This document shows, piece by piece, positions 1-8,738 of a stretch of 64,000 nucleotides of DNA (position 1 is its first letter; every line of letters starts with the position of its first letter). A model generated the notes under the pieces. That model was given only the letters and a program-made list of their open reading frames with translations, had not been told where the DNA came from and ran no database searches. The position numbers were made by a program, and so were the translations under genes. Origin of the DNA: Labilithrix sp. (GTDB taxonomy: Bacteria > Myxococcota_A > Polyangia > Polyangiales > Polyangiaceae). The stretch covers positions 62,001 through 126,000 of the forward strand of contig JAHBWE010000009.1 in NCBI GenBank assembly GCA_019637155.1, given 5' to 3'.

Positions 1-945
1 GTCGGCCTCGTCGTCCAGCCCCTCGAGGAGGCTCAGACGTTCGATGAGCGCGGCGGGAACGGCGTCGGTTGGCTCGGTCATCACCTTCGCGAGGGCGTCG
101 TGCACGAGGCGCCCGTCGTGCTCGCGCAGCTCCTGCCGTTGGTTCACGTCCACGAGCATGGTCACGAACGCGTCGATGTCCTCCCATAGGCGCTGGCCGT
201 CCGCGACGTCGCGCTCGGACCGGAACCACTCCAGGAGGCGCCGCTGGAGCTCGCGCATCTGCATCCGGTCGCGGACGCGGAGGTTCGCGTAGCCGCGCCA
301 GCCCACCACCGTCGCGAGCGCCGTTCCGATCGCGCGGACCTGGACGTAGAAGGTCTCCCGCTGCGGCGCGCCGATGCTGCGGACGCGCGCGCGGAGCTTC
401 CCGTATGCGCGGCGCACGTCGAGCGAGATCTCGAGCTCCGACGAGTAGTCGAGCCGCGCCTTGCCGGCGCCGGCGCGCTCGAGCCCGCGATCGATCGCGG
501 TGAGGGCCTTGCGGATACGACGGAGCGCGCCGTCGCATTCGCCGATGATGGCCCAGTGCTGATGGCACGCCGCGAGCCGCTCGAGCCGCTCGAGCCGTTG
601 ATGGATCTCGAGCCGCGCGAGGAAGCCGAGGTCCCCGACCGTCTCGAGCGACCAGCCCGCGCGTTGCACGACCGCGGCGTCGAGCGCGCGCTCGAACGGC
701 AAATACGGCAGCGGAGGGCCCTCCGCGAACATCGCGTCGGGCGCGGCGTTCTCGCGCGCCTCGCTGAGGCGAGCGACGTCCGAGACGACGCGGTGCGCGT
801 CCCGGAGGACGTCCATCACGATCGGCGCCAGCTCGCTCGCGAGCTCCGTCGGCGCGTGCGACTCGAACTTCCGGATGTCGATCGCTTCGACGTGCCGCGC
901 GAGCGCGAAGACGGAGTCTTGGAGCTCGACGATGCGGATGGACAC
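1..945 (-). CDS. Uncharacterised helical protein, 3' end off the window
   Basis: An open frame runs leftwards from a GTG at 945 to the window edge without a stop (315 codons visible), so the C-terminus is missing. An in-frame TGA lies two codons upstream of the GTG, so this is the first usable start. The product is hydrophilic and rich in Glu, Arg, Leu and Ala, with long predicted helices and heptad-like Leu/Arg runs around residues 125-150. I see no signal peptide, membrane segment or catalytic motif. It diverges from the small lipoprotein at 1074, so 946-1073 should hold both promoters. The coding call rests on length and codon bias; I do not recognise the family. Confidence 0.75.
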   Translation of the reverse strand, partial: MSIRIVELQDSVFALARHVEAIDIRKFESHAPTELASELAPIVMDVLRDAHRVVSDVARLSEARENAAPDAMFAEGPPLPYLPFERALDAAVVQRAGWSLETVGDLGFLARLEIHQRLERLERLAACHQHWAIIGECDGALRRIRKALTAIDRGLERAGAGKARLDYSSELEISLDVRRAYGKLRARVRSIGAPQRETFYVQVRAIGTALATVVGWRGYANLRVRDRMQMRELQRRLLEWFRSERDVADGQRLWEDIDAFVTMLVDVNQRQELREHDGRLVHDALAKVMTEPTDAVPAALIERLSLLEGLDDEAD

Positions 946-1073
946 GGATCATCGATCGCTACTCGCGACGCTCCCGGCTGGGTACTGCCCGCGGGGGAGC
1001 CGGCACCTGTCGCCGGGGACAGGGGTCCCCGCACCGTGAACGCTCGTGCAGTTGTCGCGCTACGCTTCGTCGG

Positions 1074-1421
1074 GTGGGTCGCTGGCTCGTGATCGTGATC
1101 GCGGCGTGCGGATCGAGCGCGCCGGCGGCGGCGCCGACGGAGGTGCCGGTCGGGACGGTGAGCAGCGTCGCCGCCGCGCCGACCGCGCCGCCGCCGGTCG
1201 AGACGCCGCGACTGCCGTCGTCGCTCAAGAAACGGCGGCCGCTCACGCGCGCGGAGTGCGACCTGCTCGTGCGTCACGTCGCGGGGCCGGAGACGCCGCG
1301 GGCGATGGAGGAGGCCGATCGGTTCTGCAAGCGCGCGGTGCTCACCGACGGGGAGGTCGAATGCGTCACGACGCTCGTCACCGATCTCGACGACCTCGAG
1401 CGCTGTCGCGAGCCGGATTGA
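1074..1421 (+). CDS. Small putative lipoprotein
   Basis: A 115-residue product starting at GTG. The first residues form a short hydrophobic stretch ending in an Ala-Ala-Cys lipobox-like site at about residue 12, which would make it a lipid-anchored envelope protein. A low-complexity Ala/Pro/Thr linker follows, then a charged C-terminal part with four Cys, which may form disulphides. The signal stretch is unusually short, so lipidation is less sure than for other lipoproteins here. Its stop at 1419-1421 directly abuts the stop of the convergent GGDEF gene. No known domain recognised. Confidence 0.6.
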   Translation: MGRWLVIVIAACGSSAPAAAPTEVPVGTVSSVAAAPTAPPPVETPRLPSSLKKRRPLTRAECDLLVRHVAGPETPRAMEEADRFCKRAVLTDGEVECVTTLVTDLDDLERCREPD

Positions 1422-2240
1422 TCAGCCGTTCGTCGAGAGGCGGCTCTTGCGCGCGCGCCGGGCCGCGTCGAGGCTGATGACGGTCGAGGTGCGCGGCGGC
1501 GGCGCGAAGACCTCGACGCGATCGCGCCCCGCCTGCTTCGCGGCGTAGAGCGCGCGGTCGGCGCAGACGAAGAGCTGCTCCGCTCTCTCCTCCTCGATCG
1601 ACGCGAGATCGCAGATCCCGATCGAGACGCTGAGGAGCTCCGCGATCGGCGAGGCGTGGCCGCGGCGGCGATCGGCGAGCTCGCCGCGGATGCGCTCCGC
1701 GAGGACGCGCGCCTCCACCGCGTGCGTGCGCGGGAGGAGGACCGCGAACTCGTCGCCGCCGAAGCGCGCGGGGATGTCGCGCGAGCGGCACGTGTCCTTG
1801 AGCACCTCCCCCACGATCGCGAGCGACGTGTCGCCCGCGGCGTGGCCGCCGCGATCGTTCAGCGTTTTCAGGTTGTCGACGTCGAGGAGGAGGAGAGAGA
1901 GCGGCATCTGCGCGCGCGCGGCGTTGGCGACCTCTTGTGCGAGGCACTCCTCCCAGTGGCGGCGGTTGCCGACCTTCGTCACCGGATCGCGGCGCGCCTC
2001 CTCGGCGAGGCGATCGACCCGGCGCCCGATCGCCCAGCCCGCGGCGAGGAAGCCGAGCGCGACGAGGAAGCCGACCGCGATGAGCGAGGCCTCGATCGGG
2101 AGCGACGACCACGTCGTCGTGACGGCGCGCGCGAGCGCGGGCGAGCCGAGCGCGGCGGCGAGCGCGAGCGCGAGGCCGCCGATCGCGAAGCGATGCCGTG
2201 CGCGTGTCCCGTTGCTCGGCGGCGGGATCGACGGCTTCAT
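1422..2240 (-). CDS. Membrane-anchored diguanylate cyclase (GGDEF)
   Basis: Predicted to make cyclic di-GMP from two GTP. From the ATG at 2240 the product is 272 residues. Two hydrophobic segments (about residues 17-40 and 49-68) form a short membrane anchor with no clear sensory domain. A GGDEF domain follows, with an intact GGDEF signature preceded by Arg-Phe. An Arg-x-x-Asp I-site (RSRD) lies five residues upstream, so product inhibition is likely. The frame stays open further upstream to 2432, but that extension is Arg/Ser-rich and looks non-coding, so the internal ATG is preferred. The gene converges on the lipoprotein at 1074-1421 with no intergenic base. Confidence 0.88.
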   Translation of the reverse strand: MKPSIPPPSNGTRARHRFAIGGLALALAAALGSPALARAVTTTWSSLPIEASLIAVGFLVALGFLAAGWAIGRRVDRLAEEARRDPVTKVGNRRHWEECLAQEVANAARAQMPLSLLLLDVDNLKTLNDRGGHAAGDTSLAIVGEVLKDTCRSRDIPARFGGDEFAVLLPRTHAVEARVLAERIRGELADRRRGHASPIAELLSVSIGICDLASIEEERAEQLFVCADRALYAAKQAGRDRVEVFAPPPRTSTVISLDAARRARKSRLSTNG

Positions 2241-2533
2241 CGGAGACCAACGATGAAAGGCGCGTGCCACGGCGGCGCTCCCGAGTCGTCGCGAACTTGC
2301 GCGCGATCGGCCGAAGCTGCTCGACAAGCACGACCAGGCTGCCACGCTCCTGTTGCTCACTCGTGGTGATTCGCCACGCTCATCGAGCGAGCGCAAGTAA
2401 TGAAAACCACATGTGGTCTCCATTTCGTTCACGCCGCCGCGCGCGCGATCGCGCCGGACCGCACACGAGGTGCGATCGCACGGCGCAAGCGGCGCGCGCG
2501 GATCGAGACGTGCTTGAGGATGTCGTCTCGCTC

Positions 2534-4003
2534 ATGTCGACCTCGGCCGCATCGATGATCGAACGCCTCGCGAACGCCAGGCCGCGCGAGTCGGCGCCGC
2601 GTCACTCCGTGCCCCTCGACATCCTCGTCGTCGACGACGAGCAAGCGACGCGCTTGAGCCTCGTCTTCGCGCTGAGCGACGCCGGACACCAAGTGACGGA
2701 GGCGTCCGACGGCGAGGAGGCGCTCGCGCTCGCGTCGGAGCGCACCTTCGACGTCGCCATCATCGACGTGCGCCTCCCGAAGGTCGACGGCCTGACCATC
2801 TTCCGCCGTCTCCGCCTCCGCGCGCCGACGACCGCGGTCATCCTCATGACCGCGTTCGCGACCGTGCCCGACGCCGTCGCGTCGCTGCGCGAAGGCGCCT
2901 ACGACTACGTGACGAAGCCCTTCGATCCGGAGGAGCTCACGCTCCGCGTGATCGGCCACATCTCGGAGCACGTCTCGCTCAAGCGCGAGCTCGAAGAGGC
3001 GCGCCGTCTCGTCGCGACGCGCGAGACCGGCTCGCCGATCGTCGGCCACACCCCGGCGATGGTGCGTCTCGTCGAGCGCGTCTCCACCGTCGCGCAGAGC
3101 GACGCGCCGGTGCTCATCACCGGCGAGAGCGGCTCGGGGAAGGAGCTCGTCGCGCACACGCTCCACGCGCGCGGGCCGCGCAAGGCGGCGCCCTTCGTCA
3201 CCCTCGACTGCGCGGCGTTCCCGGAGGAGCTCATCGAGCTCACGCTCTTCGGCGAGGCCGAGCCGCCGCCGAAGACGAGCTCGACGCGACGCCGTCACAT
3301 CGGACGCTTCCGCGAGGCCGACGGCGGCACGCTGCTCCTCGCCGACGTCGCCGCGCTCCCGCTCCCCACCCAGGCGAAGCTCCTGCGCGTGCTCGAGGAG
3401 GGCGTCGTGCAGCCGGTCGGCGGCGGCGATCCGGTGTCGATCAACGCGCGCCTCATCACCTCGACCACGGACGACCTCAAGGCGCTCGTCGCGGAGGGGA
3501 AGTTCCGCGACGACCTCTTCTATCGCATCAACGTCCTCGACCTCACCGTGCCTCCGCTGCGGGAGCGGCGCGCCGACATGCCGCTCCTCGTCGCGCACTT
3601 CCTCCGTCGCTTCTGCCCCGGCCGCGTCCCGCCCGGCATCGGGCCGCGGGCGTGGGACGCGCTGACGGAGTATCCCTTCCCCGGCAACGTGCGCGAGCTC
3701 GCCCACGCGATCGAGCGCGCGGTCGTCCTCGCGCGCGGCGGCGAGATCGACCTCGAGCACCTGCCCGACGACATCGTCGGACCGATCCCGTCGAGCGCCT
3801 CGGTCGGCGCGAAGATCGAGCCGCTCGCGGTCGCGATGAAGGAGTGCGAGAAGCGGCACATCGTCCACGCGCTGGACCTCGCGAACGGCGACGAGCCCGT
3901 CGCCGCCGATCTGCTCGGCATCTCCGTGAAGAGCTTGAAGCAGAAGATGGAGCGCCACGACATCACCGACCACGGCCCGAGGACGGAGCGCGAAGAGCAC
4001 TGA
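2534..4003 (+). CDS. NtrC-family response regulator with degenerate AAA+ domain
   Basis: A 489-residue product: receiver domain (about 28-145; acidic Asp34/35, phosphoacceptor Asp78, Thr106, Lys128), AAA+ domain (about 167-410) and a Fis-type helix-turn-helix (about 440-475). Walker A is intact (GESGSGKE, about 197-204), and NVRE is present at about 385. The GAFTGA loop that contacts sigma-54 is missing: a Pro/Arg-rich stretch at 239-256 takes its place. Walker B reads LLLADV where the family has LFLDEI, so the catalytic Asp-Glu pair is changed. It probably binds DNA but may not activate sigma-54 by ATP hydrolysis. The ATG at 2534 is chosen; 2555 is possible. No adjacent cognate kinase is seen. 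Confidence 0.88.
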   Translation: MSTSAASMIERLANARPRESAPRHSVPLDILVVDDEQATRLSLVFALSDAGHQVTEASDGEEALALASERTFDVAIIDVRLPKVDGLTIFRRLRLRAPTTAVILMTAFATVPDAVASLREGAYDYVTKPFDPEELTLRVIGHISEHVSLKRELEEARRLVATRETGSPIVGHTPAMVRLVERVSTVAQSDAPVLITGESGSGKELVAHTLHARGPRKAAPFVTLDCAAFPEELIELTLFGEAEPPPKTSSTRRRHIGRFREADGGTLLLADVAALPLPTQAKLLRVLEEGVVQPVGGGDPVSINARLITSTTDDLKALVAEGKFRDDLFYRINVLDLTVPPLRERRADMPLLVAHFLRRFCPGRVPPGIGPRAWDALTEYPFPGNVRELAHAIERAVVLARGGEIDLEHLPDDIVGPIPSSASVGAKIEPLAVAMKECEKRHIVHALDLANGDEPVAADLLGISVKSLKQKMERHDITDHGPRTEREEH

Positions 4004-4054
4004 CGCGCGGGCTCTTCGCGCCCGAACGCGCGGGCTGCAGTAGGATGCGGCCCG

Positions 4055-6049
4055 ATGCGACACGCCCTCCTCCTCGCCGCTCTCCTTCCACTCGCCGGCT
4101 GCGCGCGGACGCCGATCGTCTCCGCGGACGGGCTCCCGCTGCGACGCGTCGTCGTCTACCGGAACGGCGTCGCCTACTTCGAGCGCGCCGGGCACGTCGA
4201 GGAGGACGAGGTCCGCTTCAAGATGAAGGAGAGCGAGGTCGGCGACTTCCTCGCGACGCTCGCGGTGATCGAGCGCGGCGGCAGCTCGGTCCGCTCCGCC
4301 GCGTTCCCGCTCAAGGTCGACGACGACGAGCCGGAGGACGGACCGAAGAAGGAGAAGACCCCCGACGAGAAGAAGGGCCTCCGGAAGGTCGTCCTCGCGC
4401 TCGACGGGAAGGCGCACGACCTCGAGGTCGGCTACGTCGCGGAGTCGCCGGTGTGGCGCCCGTCGTACCGCGTCGTCATCGACAAGAACGGCGAGGCGTA
4501 CCTCCAGGCGTGGGGCATCGTGCAGAACCTCTCCGGCGAGGACTGGAAGAACGTGAAGCTCTCGCTCGTCGCGGGCGCGCCGCTCGCGTTCGACCCGCAG
4601 CTCGGCAGCTCGTACGTGCCGCCGCGACCGATCGTCACCGATCAAGGCGAGGTCATCGCCGCGGTCCCGCGCGGAGACACGTCGCTCCGCGGGGCGAAGG
4701 AGAACGATCGCGACGGCGACGGCATCCCCGACTCCGACGACCGCTGCCCCGACGATCCCGAGACGTACAACGGGATCGACGACGAAGACGGATGTCCCGA
4801 TCGGGGGAGGGTCAGCATCTCTTCGGACGAGGACACGGATACGAGCGCTAGGGAAGAGGCGCGCAAGGACGACAAGCCGAAGGCGAAGCCGAAGAGCCAA
4901 CCGGCGAAGACGAGGAGCTCGGGCGGACCGGCGGGCCAGGCCGCGCCGGCCACGCCGCCGCCGCCTCCTCCGCCGCCGCCTCCGCCGCCGAAGACGACCG
5001 CGCCGCGGAACCTCCGCTCGCTCGCCGCGGTCGCGGTCGAGTCCGGCGCGACGCGCTACGACCTCCCGCTCCCCGTCACGGTGCCGGACCGAAGCGCGAC
5101 GATGGTGCTCCTCCTCTCGAAGCGCGTCTCGGGGGAGGCGCTCTTCCTCTTCGCGCCCGACGGCGGCGTGCCCGACTCCGCGACGCATCCGTTCCGCGTC
5201 GCGCGCTTCGTAAACCAGACGCCGGGGGTGCTCGAGAAGGGGCCGATCGCGGTGTTCGAGAGCGCGTCGTTCCTCGGGCAGGGCATGCTCGATCCCCTCC
5301 CCGCCGGCGCGACCGCGACGGTGCCGTTCGCGCTCGAGCGCGGGCTCGCGATCGACAAGGACGAGAAGAGCGACGAGCTCGGCGAACGCGTCGCGAAGAT
5401 CGAAAACGGCGAGCTCACGATCGAGCGCGACTCGGTCCGGCAGACGAAGTACCGCGTTCGCAACGGCGGCGATCAGCCCGCGAAGGTCCTCGTCCGCCAC
5501 CCCCGCGTCCCCGGCGCGCGCCTCCACGAGCCGCCGGCGGGCACGGACGACAACGTCGGCACCGGCACCGCGCTCGTGCCCACCACCGTGAAGCCCGCCG
5601 CGAACGGCGAGCTCGTCGTCGACGAGCGGAGCACGATCCGCCGCCGCGAGGACTGGTTCACGCTCCTCGCCGACAACGCGGTGAAGGCCTACCTCGCCGA
5701 TCCGCGCGCGGACGCGAACGCGAAGACGAAGCTCACCGCCGCGTGGGCGATCCGGAAGGAGATCGTCGCGCGGTTCGACGCGCGCGCGGGCCTCGCGCAG
5801 GAGAACACGAACCTCAAGCAGCAGCAGGACGAGACGCGCGCGAACCTCCGCGCGATCGAGAAGAACAAGACCGCCGACGCGCTCCGCGCTCAGCTCACGA
5901 AGCGCCTCGCCGACACGTCGAACCGCCTCGACGAGGTCGGCAAGAAGATCGTCGAGATCGACTCGAAGCTCGCGGAGCTGCGCATCCAGTTCAAGGAGGC
6001 GCTCCGCGATCTCAAGATCGAGTCGGCCCCCGCTCCGGTCCCGCGCTGA
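4055..6049 (+). CDS. DUF4139-type lipoprotein with thrombospondin-3 repeats and polyproline
   Basis: A 664-residue lipoprotein: hydrophobic signal ending in Leu-Ala-Gly-Cys (Cys16). The N-terminal part resembles the DUF4140/DUF4139 family (mucoidy-inhibitor-like). At about 220-250 lies an Asp-rich calcium-binding stretch of thrombospondin type-3 style (DRDGDGIPDSDDRCPDD), as in OmpA-like proteins, then a Lys/Ser linker and a run of about 12 prolines (around residue 310). A beta-rich second part and a C-terminal coiled coil (about 570-655) complete it. It is likely anchored at the outer membrane and spans the periplasm through the Pro-rich stalk. Its 3' end overlaps the convergent histidine kinase gene by 38 bp. 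Substrate or partner unknown. Confidence 0.85.
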   Translation: MRHALLLAALLPLAGCARTPIVSADGLPLRRVVVYRNGVAYFERAGHVEEDEVRFKMKESEVGDFLATLAVIERGGSSVRSAAFPLKVDDDEPEDGPKKEKTPDEKKGLRKVVLALDGKAHDLEVGYVAESPVWRPSYRVVIDKNGEAYLQAWGIVQNLSGEDWKNVKLSLVAGAPLAFDPQLGSSYVPPRPIVTDQGEVIAAVPRGDTSLRGAKENDRDGDGIPDSDDRCPDDPETYNGIDDEDGCPDRGRVSISSDEDTDTSAREEARKDDKPKAKPKSQPAKTRSSGGPAGQAAPATPPPPPPPPPPPPKTTAPRNLRSLAAVAVESGATRYDLPLPVTVPDRSATMVLLLSKRVSGEALFLFAPDGGVPDSATHPFRVARFVNQTPGVLEKGPIAVFESASFLGQGMLDPLPAGATATVPFALERGLAIDKDEKSDELGERVAKIENGELTIERDSVRQTKYRVRNGGDQPAKVLVRHPRVPGARLHEPPAGTDDNVGTGTALVPTTVKPAANGELVVDERSTIRRREDWFTLLADNAVKAYLADPRADANAKTKLTAAWAIRKEIVARFDARAGLAQENTNLKQQQDETRANLRAIEKNKTADALRAQLTKRLADTSNRLDEVGKKIVEIDSKLAELRIQFKEALRDLKIESAPAPVPR

Positions 6050-6755
6050 CGTCGGTGCTCGACACGCGCTCCTTCGGGACGACGATCGAGAAGGTCGTCG
6101 CGGAGCCGGGGGCGGCGTCGACGTCGACGCGTCCGCCGTGCGCCGCGACGAAGCCGCGCACGATCGCGAGGCCGAGCCCGGCGCCGACGCGATCGGCGCG
6201 CTTCGCGTGCCAGGTCCGATCGTAGAGGTTGGCGCGCGTCTCCTCGTCGAGGCCGGAGCCACGATCGGTCACCGCGAAGCGAACGTCGGCGCCCTCGTCG
6301 CGCACGGCGACGGACACGCGCGTCGCGGGCGGGGCGAAGCGGACCGCGTTGTCGAGCAGGTGCGCGAGCGCGCGCAGCATCCGTTCGCGGTCGCAGCGCA
6401 CCAGCAGCGGCGTCTCCGGCGGCGCGACGACGACGTCGACGTCCTTCGCGAGCGCCGCCTCGCGCGCGCCCTCGGCCGCGATCGCGGCGAGCTCGCCGGC
6501 CTCCTGCACCGCGAGGCGCAGCTCCACCGCGTGGCCCTCGATCTCGGAGAGGTCCCCGAAGTCGCGGACGATGCGCTCCATCTGTTTGCACGAGCGGAGG
6601 ATCGCCTGGAGCACGCGCCGCGAGCGCCCGCTCGCCTCGTTCTCGGGCGTCGTCTGCAGCACGTAGTTCGCGCCCATCGTGACCGCCGCGATCGGCGCCC
6701 GGAGGTCATGACAGATCGCGGCGAGGAGCGGGTCCTTCCCCGCGGCCTTGCTCAT
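6012..6755 (-). CDS. Soluble sensor histidine kinase
   Basis: From the ATG at 6755 the product is 247 residues, with a HisKA-type H-box (CHDLRAP, His16) almost at the N-terminus and no sensory or membrane segment before it. The HATPase domain shows an N-box (LLDNAVRF), DRGSG and GAGLGLAIV. The kinase is therefore cytoplasmic and must receive its signal from a partner, or act as a phosphotransfer module. No response regulator is adjacent; the NtrC-like regulator at 2534-4003 lies one gene away on the other strand. A purine-rich GGAGGG touches the ATG, which is too close for an ideal ribosome site, so the start is moderately sure. Confidence 0.85.
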   Translation of the reverse strand: MSKAAGKDPLLAAICHDLRAPIAAVTMGANYVLQTTPENEASGRSRRVLQAILRSCKQMERIVRDFGDLSEIEGHAVELRLAVQEAGELAAIAAEGAREAALAKDVDVVVAPPETPLLVRCDRERMLRALAHLLDNAVRFAPPATRVSVAVRDEGADVRFAVTDRGSGLDEETRANLYDRTWHAKRADRVGAGLGLAIVRGFVAAHGGRVDVDAAPGSATTFSIVVPKERVSSTDVSAGPERGPTRS

Positions 6756-6897
6756 CCCTCCATCGTAGGCAACGCCGCCCCGTGCTTCGAGGTAGAAGGA
6801 GATCGCAGCGAACGGATGCCCCGCAGGCTCACGCGCCACCTCGCCGAAGCTGAGGCTTGCTCGATCGCCTCGCATAGCGCTATGAACGAACCCGTTC

Positions 6898-6971
6898 GCG
6901 CCCGTAGCTCAGTTGGATAGAGTGGCGGTTTCCGATGCCGTAGGTCGCAGGTTCGAATCCTGCCGGGCGCG
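6898..6971 (+). tRNA. tRNA-Arg (anticodon CCG)
   Basis: A full cloverleaf can be drawn. The acceptor stem is GCGCCCG (6898-6904) with CGGGCGC (6964-6970), and the D-arm is GCTC/GAGT. The anticodon stem is GCGGT/GCCGT, with G-T pairs at both ends, around the loop TTCCGAT. The T-arm is GCAGG/CCTGC with the loop TTCGAAT, and the discriminator base is G. The anticodon CCG is at 6932-6934 and reads CGG arginine codons. CCA is not encoded. The gene stands alone between the kinase gene and the Ser/Thr kinase gene. Confidence 0.95.
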
Positions 6972-7050
6972 CAAAGCAGTTTTCTCGGGACCGCGACCGC
7001 GCGAGTGCATCCTCTCGCTCCCGTGAAGGGGACGCGCTAAGAGTCGGCGG

Positions 7051-8427
7051 ATGGCGGAGCGGGCGCCGGGGCGAGTCGACTCGCTGATCGGGCGAGACAT
7101 CGGGAACTTCCGGATCGACGCGCTGCTCGGCCAGGGCGGCATGGGCGCGGTGTATCGCGCGTGGGACCTCTCGCTCGACCGGCCCGTCGCGCTCAAGACG
7201 GTCCTCCTCGACAACGCGCACACGCGCGCGCTCTTCGTGCGCGAATCGCGCGCTCAGGCGAAGCTCCGTCACCCCAACGTCGTGCCCGTGCACTTCGTCG
7301 GCGAGCACGAGGGCCTCACCTACCTCGTGATGGAGCTCGTCGAAGGCGAGTCGCTCGCCGCGATGATCGAGCGCGAGAAGCGCCTCTCGGAGGAGCGCGC
7401 CCTCGAGATCGTCGACGCCGTCGCCGCCGCGCTCGAGGCCGCGCTGGCGGAGGGCTTGATCCATCGCGACGTCAAGCCGTCGAACGTGCTCGTGGAGAAG
7501 AAGTCCGGTCGCATCCTCCTCGCCGACTTCGGGCTCGCGAGGGCGATCGGCGCGGCGCTCCCGGACGACGGTGGCGCGCCGTCGCCCGACGCGACCGTCA
7601 CGAAGGGCGCGATCGGCACGCCGGCGTACATCGCGCCGGAGCTGACGTCCGGGGTCGGTCCCGTGGACCATCGGGCCGACATCTATTCGCTCGGCGTCAC
7701 GTTCTACGAGATCGTCACGGGCACGCGGCCGTTCGGAGCGCCGACGAACAGCCGCCTCGCCGCCGCGCACGAGCACGCCCCCGTGATCGAGCCGCGCGTC
7801 ATCGTCCCGGACCTGAGCGAAGAGACGGAGAACCTGATCCTGCGCATGCTCGTGAAGGCCCCGGGAGGGAGGCTCCCCGACTACGCCCAGCTTCGCCGCG
7901 CGATCGCCGGCATCCACGCGCGGCGTTTCCTCGCTCCGCTCCTCCCGCGCGCCGGGGCGTTCGTGCTCGATCTCCTGCCGTTCGCCCTCCTCGACGCGGC
8001 GCTCACCCAGCGCTTCCCGAACGGAGAGCATCGCGTGCTCGTCTGGTGGCTCGCGCTGCTCGTCTTCGCCTGGTTCGAGAGCAAGCGCGGCGCGACCTGG
8101 GGGAAGCAGCTCGTCGGAGTCCACACGCTGACGGACGTCGGCGAGCGCGTGCCCTTCGGCAACGCGATCGTACGCACCTACTTGAAGCTCCTCGCGCCGC
8201 TCACGATCGCGATGATCTACTCGGCCTTCGCGATCCTCGCTCGCAAGCACGTGAGCCACGTGGACATCCACAATCGTCGGATGCTGGCCATCGTGGCGTT
8301 CGCCTGCGTGCAATGGATCGGCCTCATGCTGCTCGCCGTTGGCAAACGCCGGGCGGCGTTCCATGATCGAATGGTAAAATCGCGCGTCGTCGTCGACGTG
8401 GGCGCCGCGAGGACGCGAGACGCGTGA
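7051..8427 (+). CDS. Ser/Thr protein kinase fused to a C-terminal RDD membrane domain
   Basis: A 458-residue product. Residues 20-285 form a Hanks-type kinase: glycine loop GQGGMGAVY (27-35), Lys49, HRDVKPSN (138-145), DFG (159-161) and a PAYIAPE activation segment. The C-terminal half (about 290-450) is hydrophobic with three or four membrane helices. It carries RDD-family hallmarks: an Arg-Ala-Gly-Ala start, an Asp in the first helix, the WGKQLVGVHTL turn and AAFHDRMVKSRVV near the end. The kinase would be cytoplasmic and tethered by the RDD domain. It starts 79 bp after tRNA-Arg and is coupled to the small downstream gene through TGATG. Confidence 0.9.
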   Translation: MAERAPGRVDSLIGRDIGNFRIDALLGQGGMGAVYRAWDLSLDRPVALKTVLLDNAHTRALFVRESRAQAKLRHPNVVPVHFVGEHEGLTYLVMELVEGESLAAMIEREKRLSEERALEIVDAVAAALEAALAEGLIHRDVKPSNVLVEKKSGRILLADFGLARAIGAALPDDGGAPSPDATVTKGAIGTPAYIAPELTSGVGPVDHRADIYSLGVTFYEIVTGTRPFGAPTNSRLAAAHEHAPVIEPRVIVPDLSEETENLILRMLVKAPGGRLPDYAQLRRAIAGIHARRFLAPLLPRAGAFVLDLLPFALLDAALTQRFPNGEHRVLVWWLALLVFAWFESKRGATWGKQLVGVHTLTDVGERVPFGNAIVRTYLKLLAPLTIAMIYSAFAILARKHVSHVDIHNRRMLAIVAFACVQWIGLMLLAVGKRRAAFHDRMVKSRVVVDVGAARTRDA

Positions 8428-8678
8428 TGGCCGCCCTCGGACCGAGCACGCCGCCGCTCGTCGTCGTCGCCGCCGCGCTCGCGACGAAGGACGGGACCTA
8501 CGTCGCCGAGTACGAGCACGCGCTCGAGTACCTCTCGCCCGCGGACCGCGCGGTCGCCGCGCGCATGATGGAGGAGCGACCGATGAAGCTGCGCGTCGCC
8601 GCCGCGCCGCAGCTGGCGGACGAAGGAGAGGAGCGGCAAGAGCAGGAGGACGCTCCGCGCCGCATGACGACGCGCTGA
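8427..8678 (+). CDS. Small hypothetical protein coupled to the kinase-RDD gene
   Basis: An 83-residue frame whose ATG overlaps the kinase stop (TGATG), with a GTG one codon earlier as an alternative start. The N-terminus is hydrophobic and Ala/Val-rich, followed by a helical segment around residues 28-52 and a Glu/Gln/Arg-rich tail. No family is recognised. Translational coupling and codon usage like the kinase support it. Its short length and a competing antisense frame keep confidence moderate. Confidence 0.5.
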   Translation: MAALGPSTPPLVVVAAALATKDGTYVAEYEHALEYLSPADRAVAARMMEERPMKLRVAAAPQLADEGEERQEQEDAPRRMTTR

Positions 8679-8738
8679 GCAGGGCGGGCGGGGTTCTCCT
8701 CCGCGCGAGGCCGAATCCGATTTAGCGTAGGGCACGAG

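Noticed and set aside
2429..6262. A 1277-residue minus-strand open frame
   Set aside because: Arg/Glu/Asp/Ala-rich low-complexity product lying opposite the NtrC-like and DUF4139-type genes. Long antisense frames are expected at this G+C content.
6880..7223. Minus-strand frames over the tRNA ending in GFEPATYGIGNRHSIQLSYG-like and SNLRPTASETATLSN-like peptides
   Set aside because: These are the well-known spurious translations of the antisense strand of a tRNA gene. The cloverleaf on the plus strand explains the sequence.
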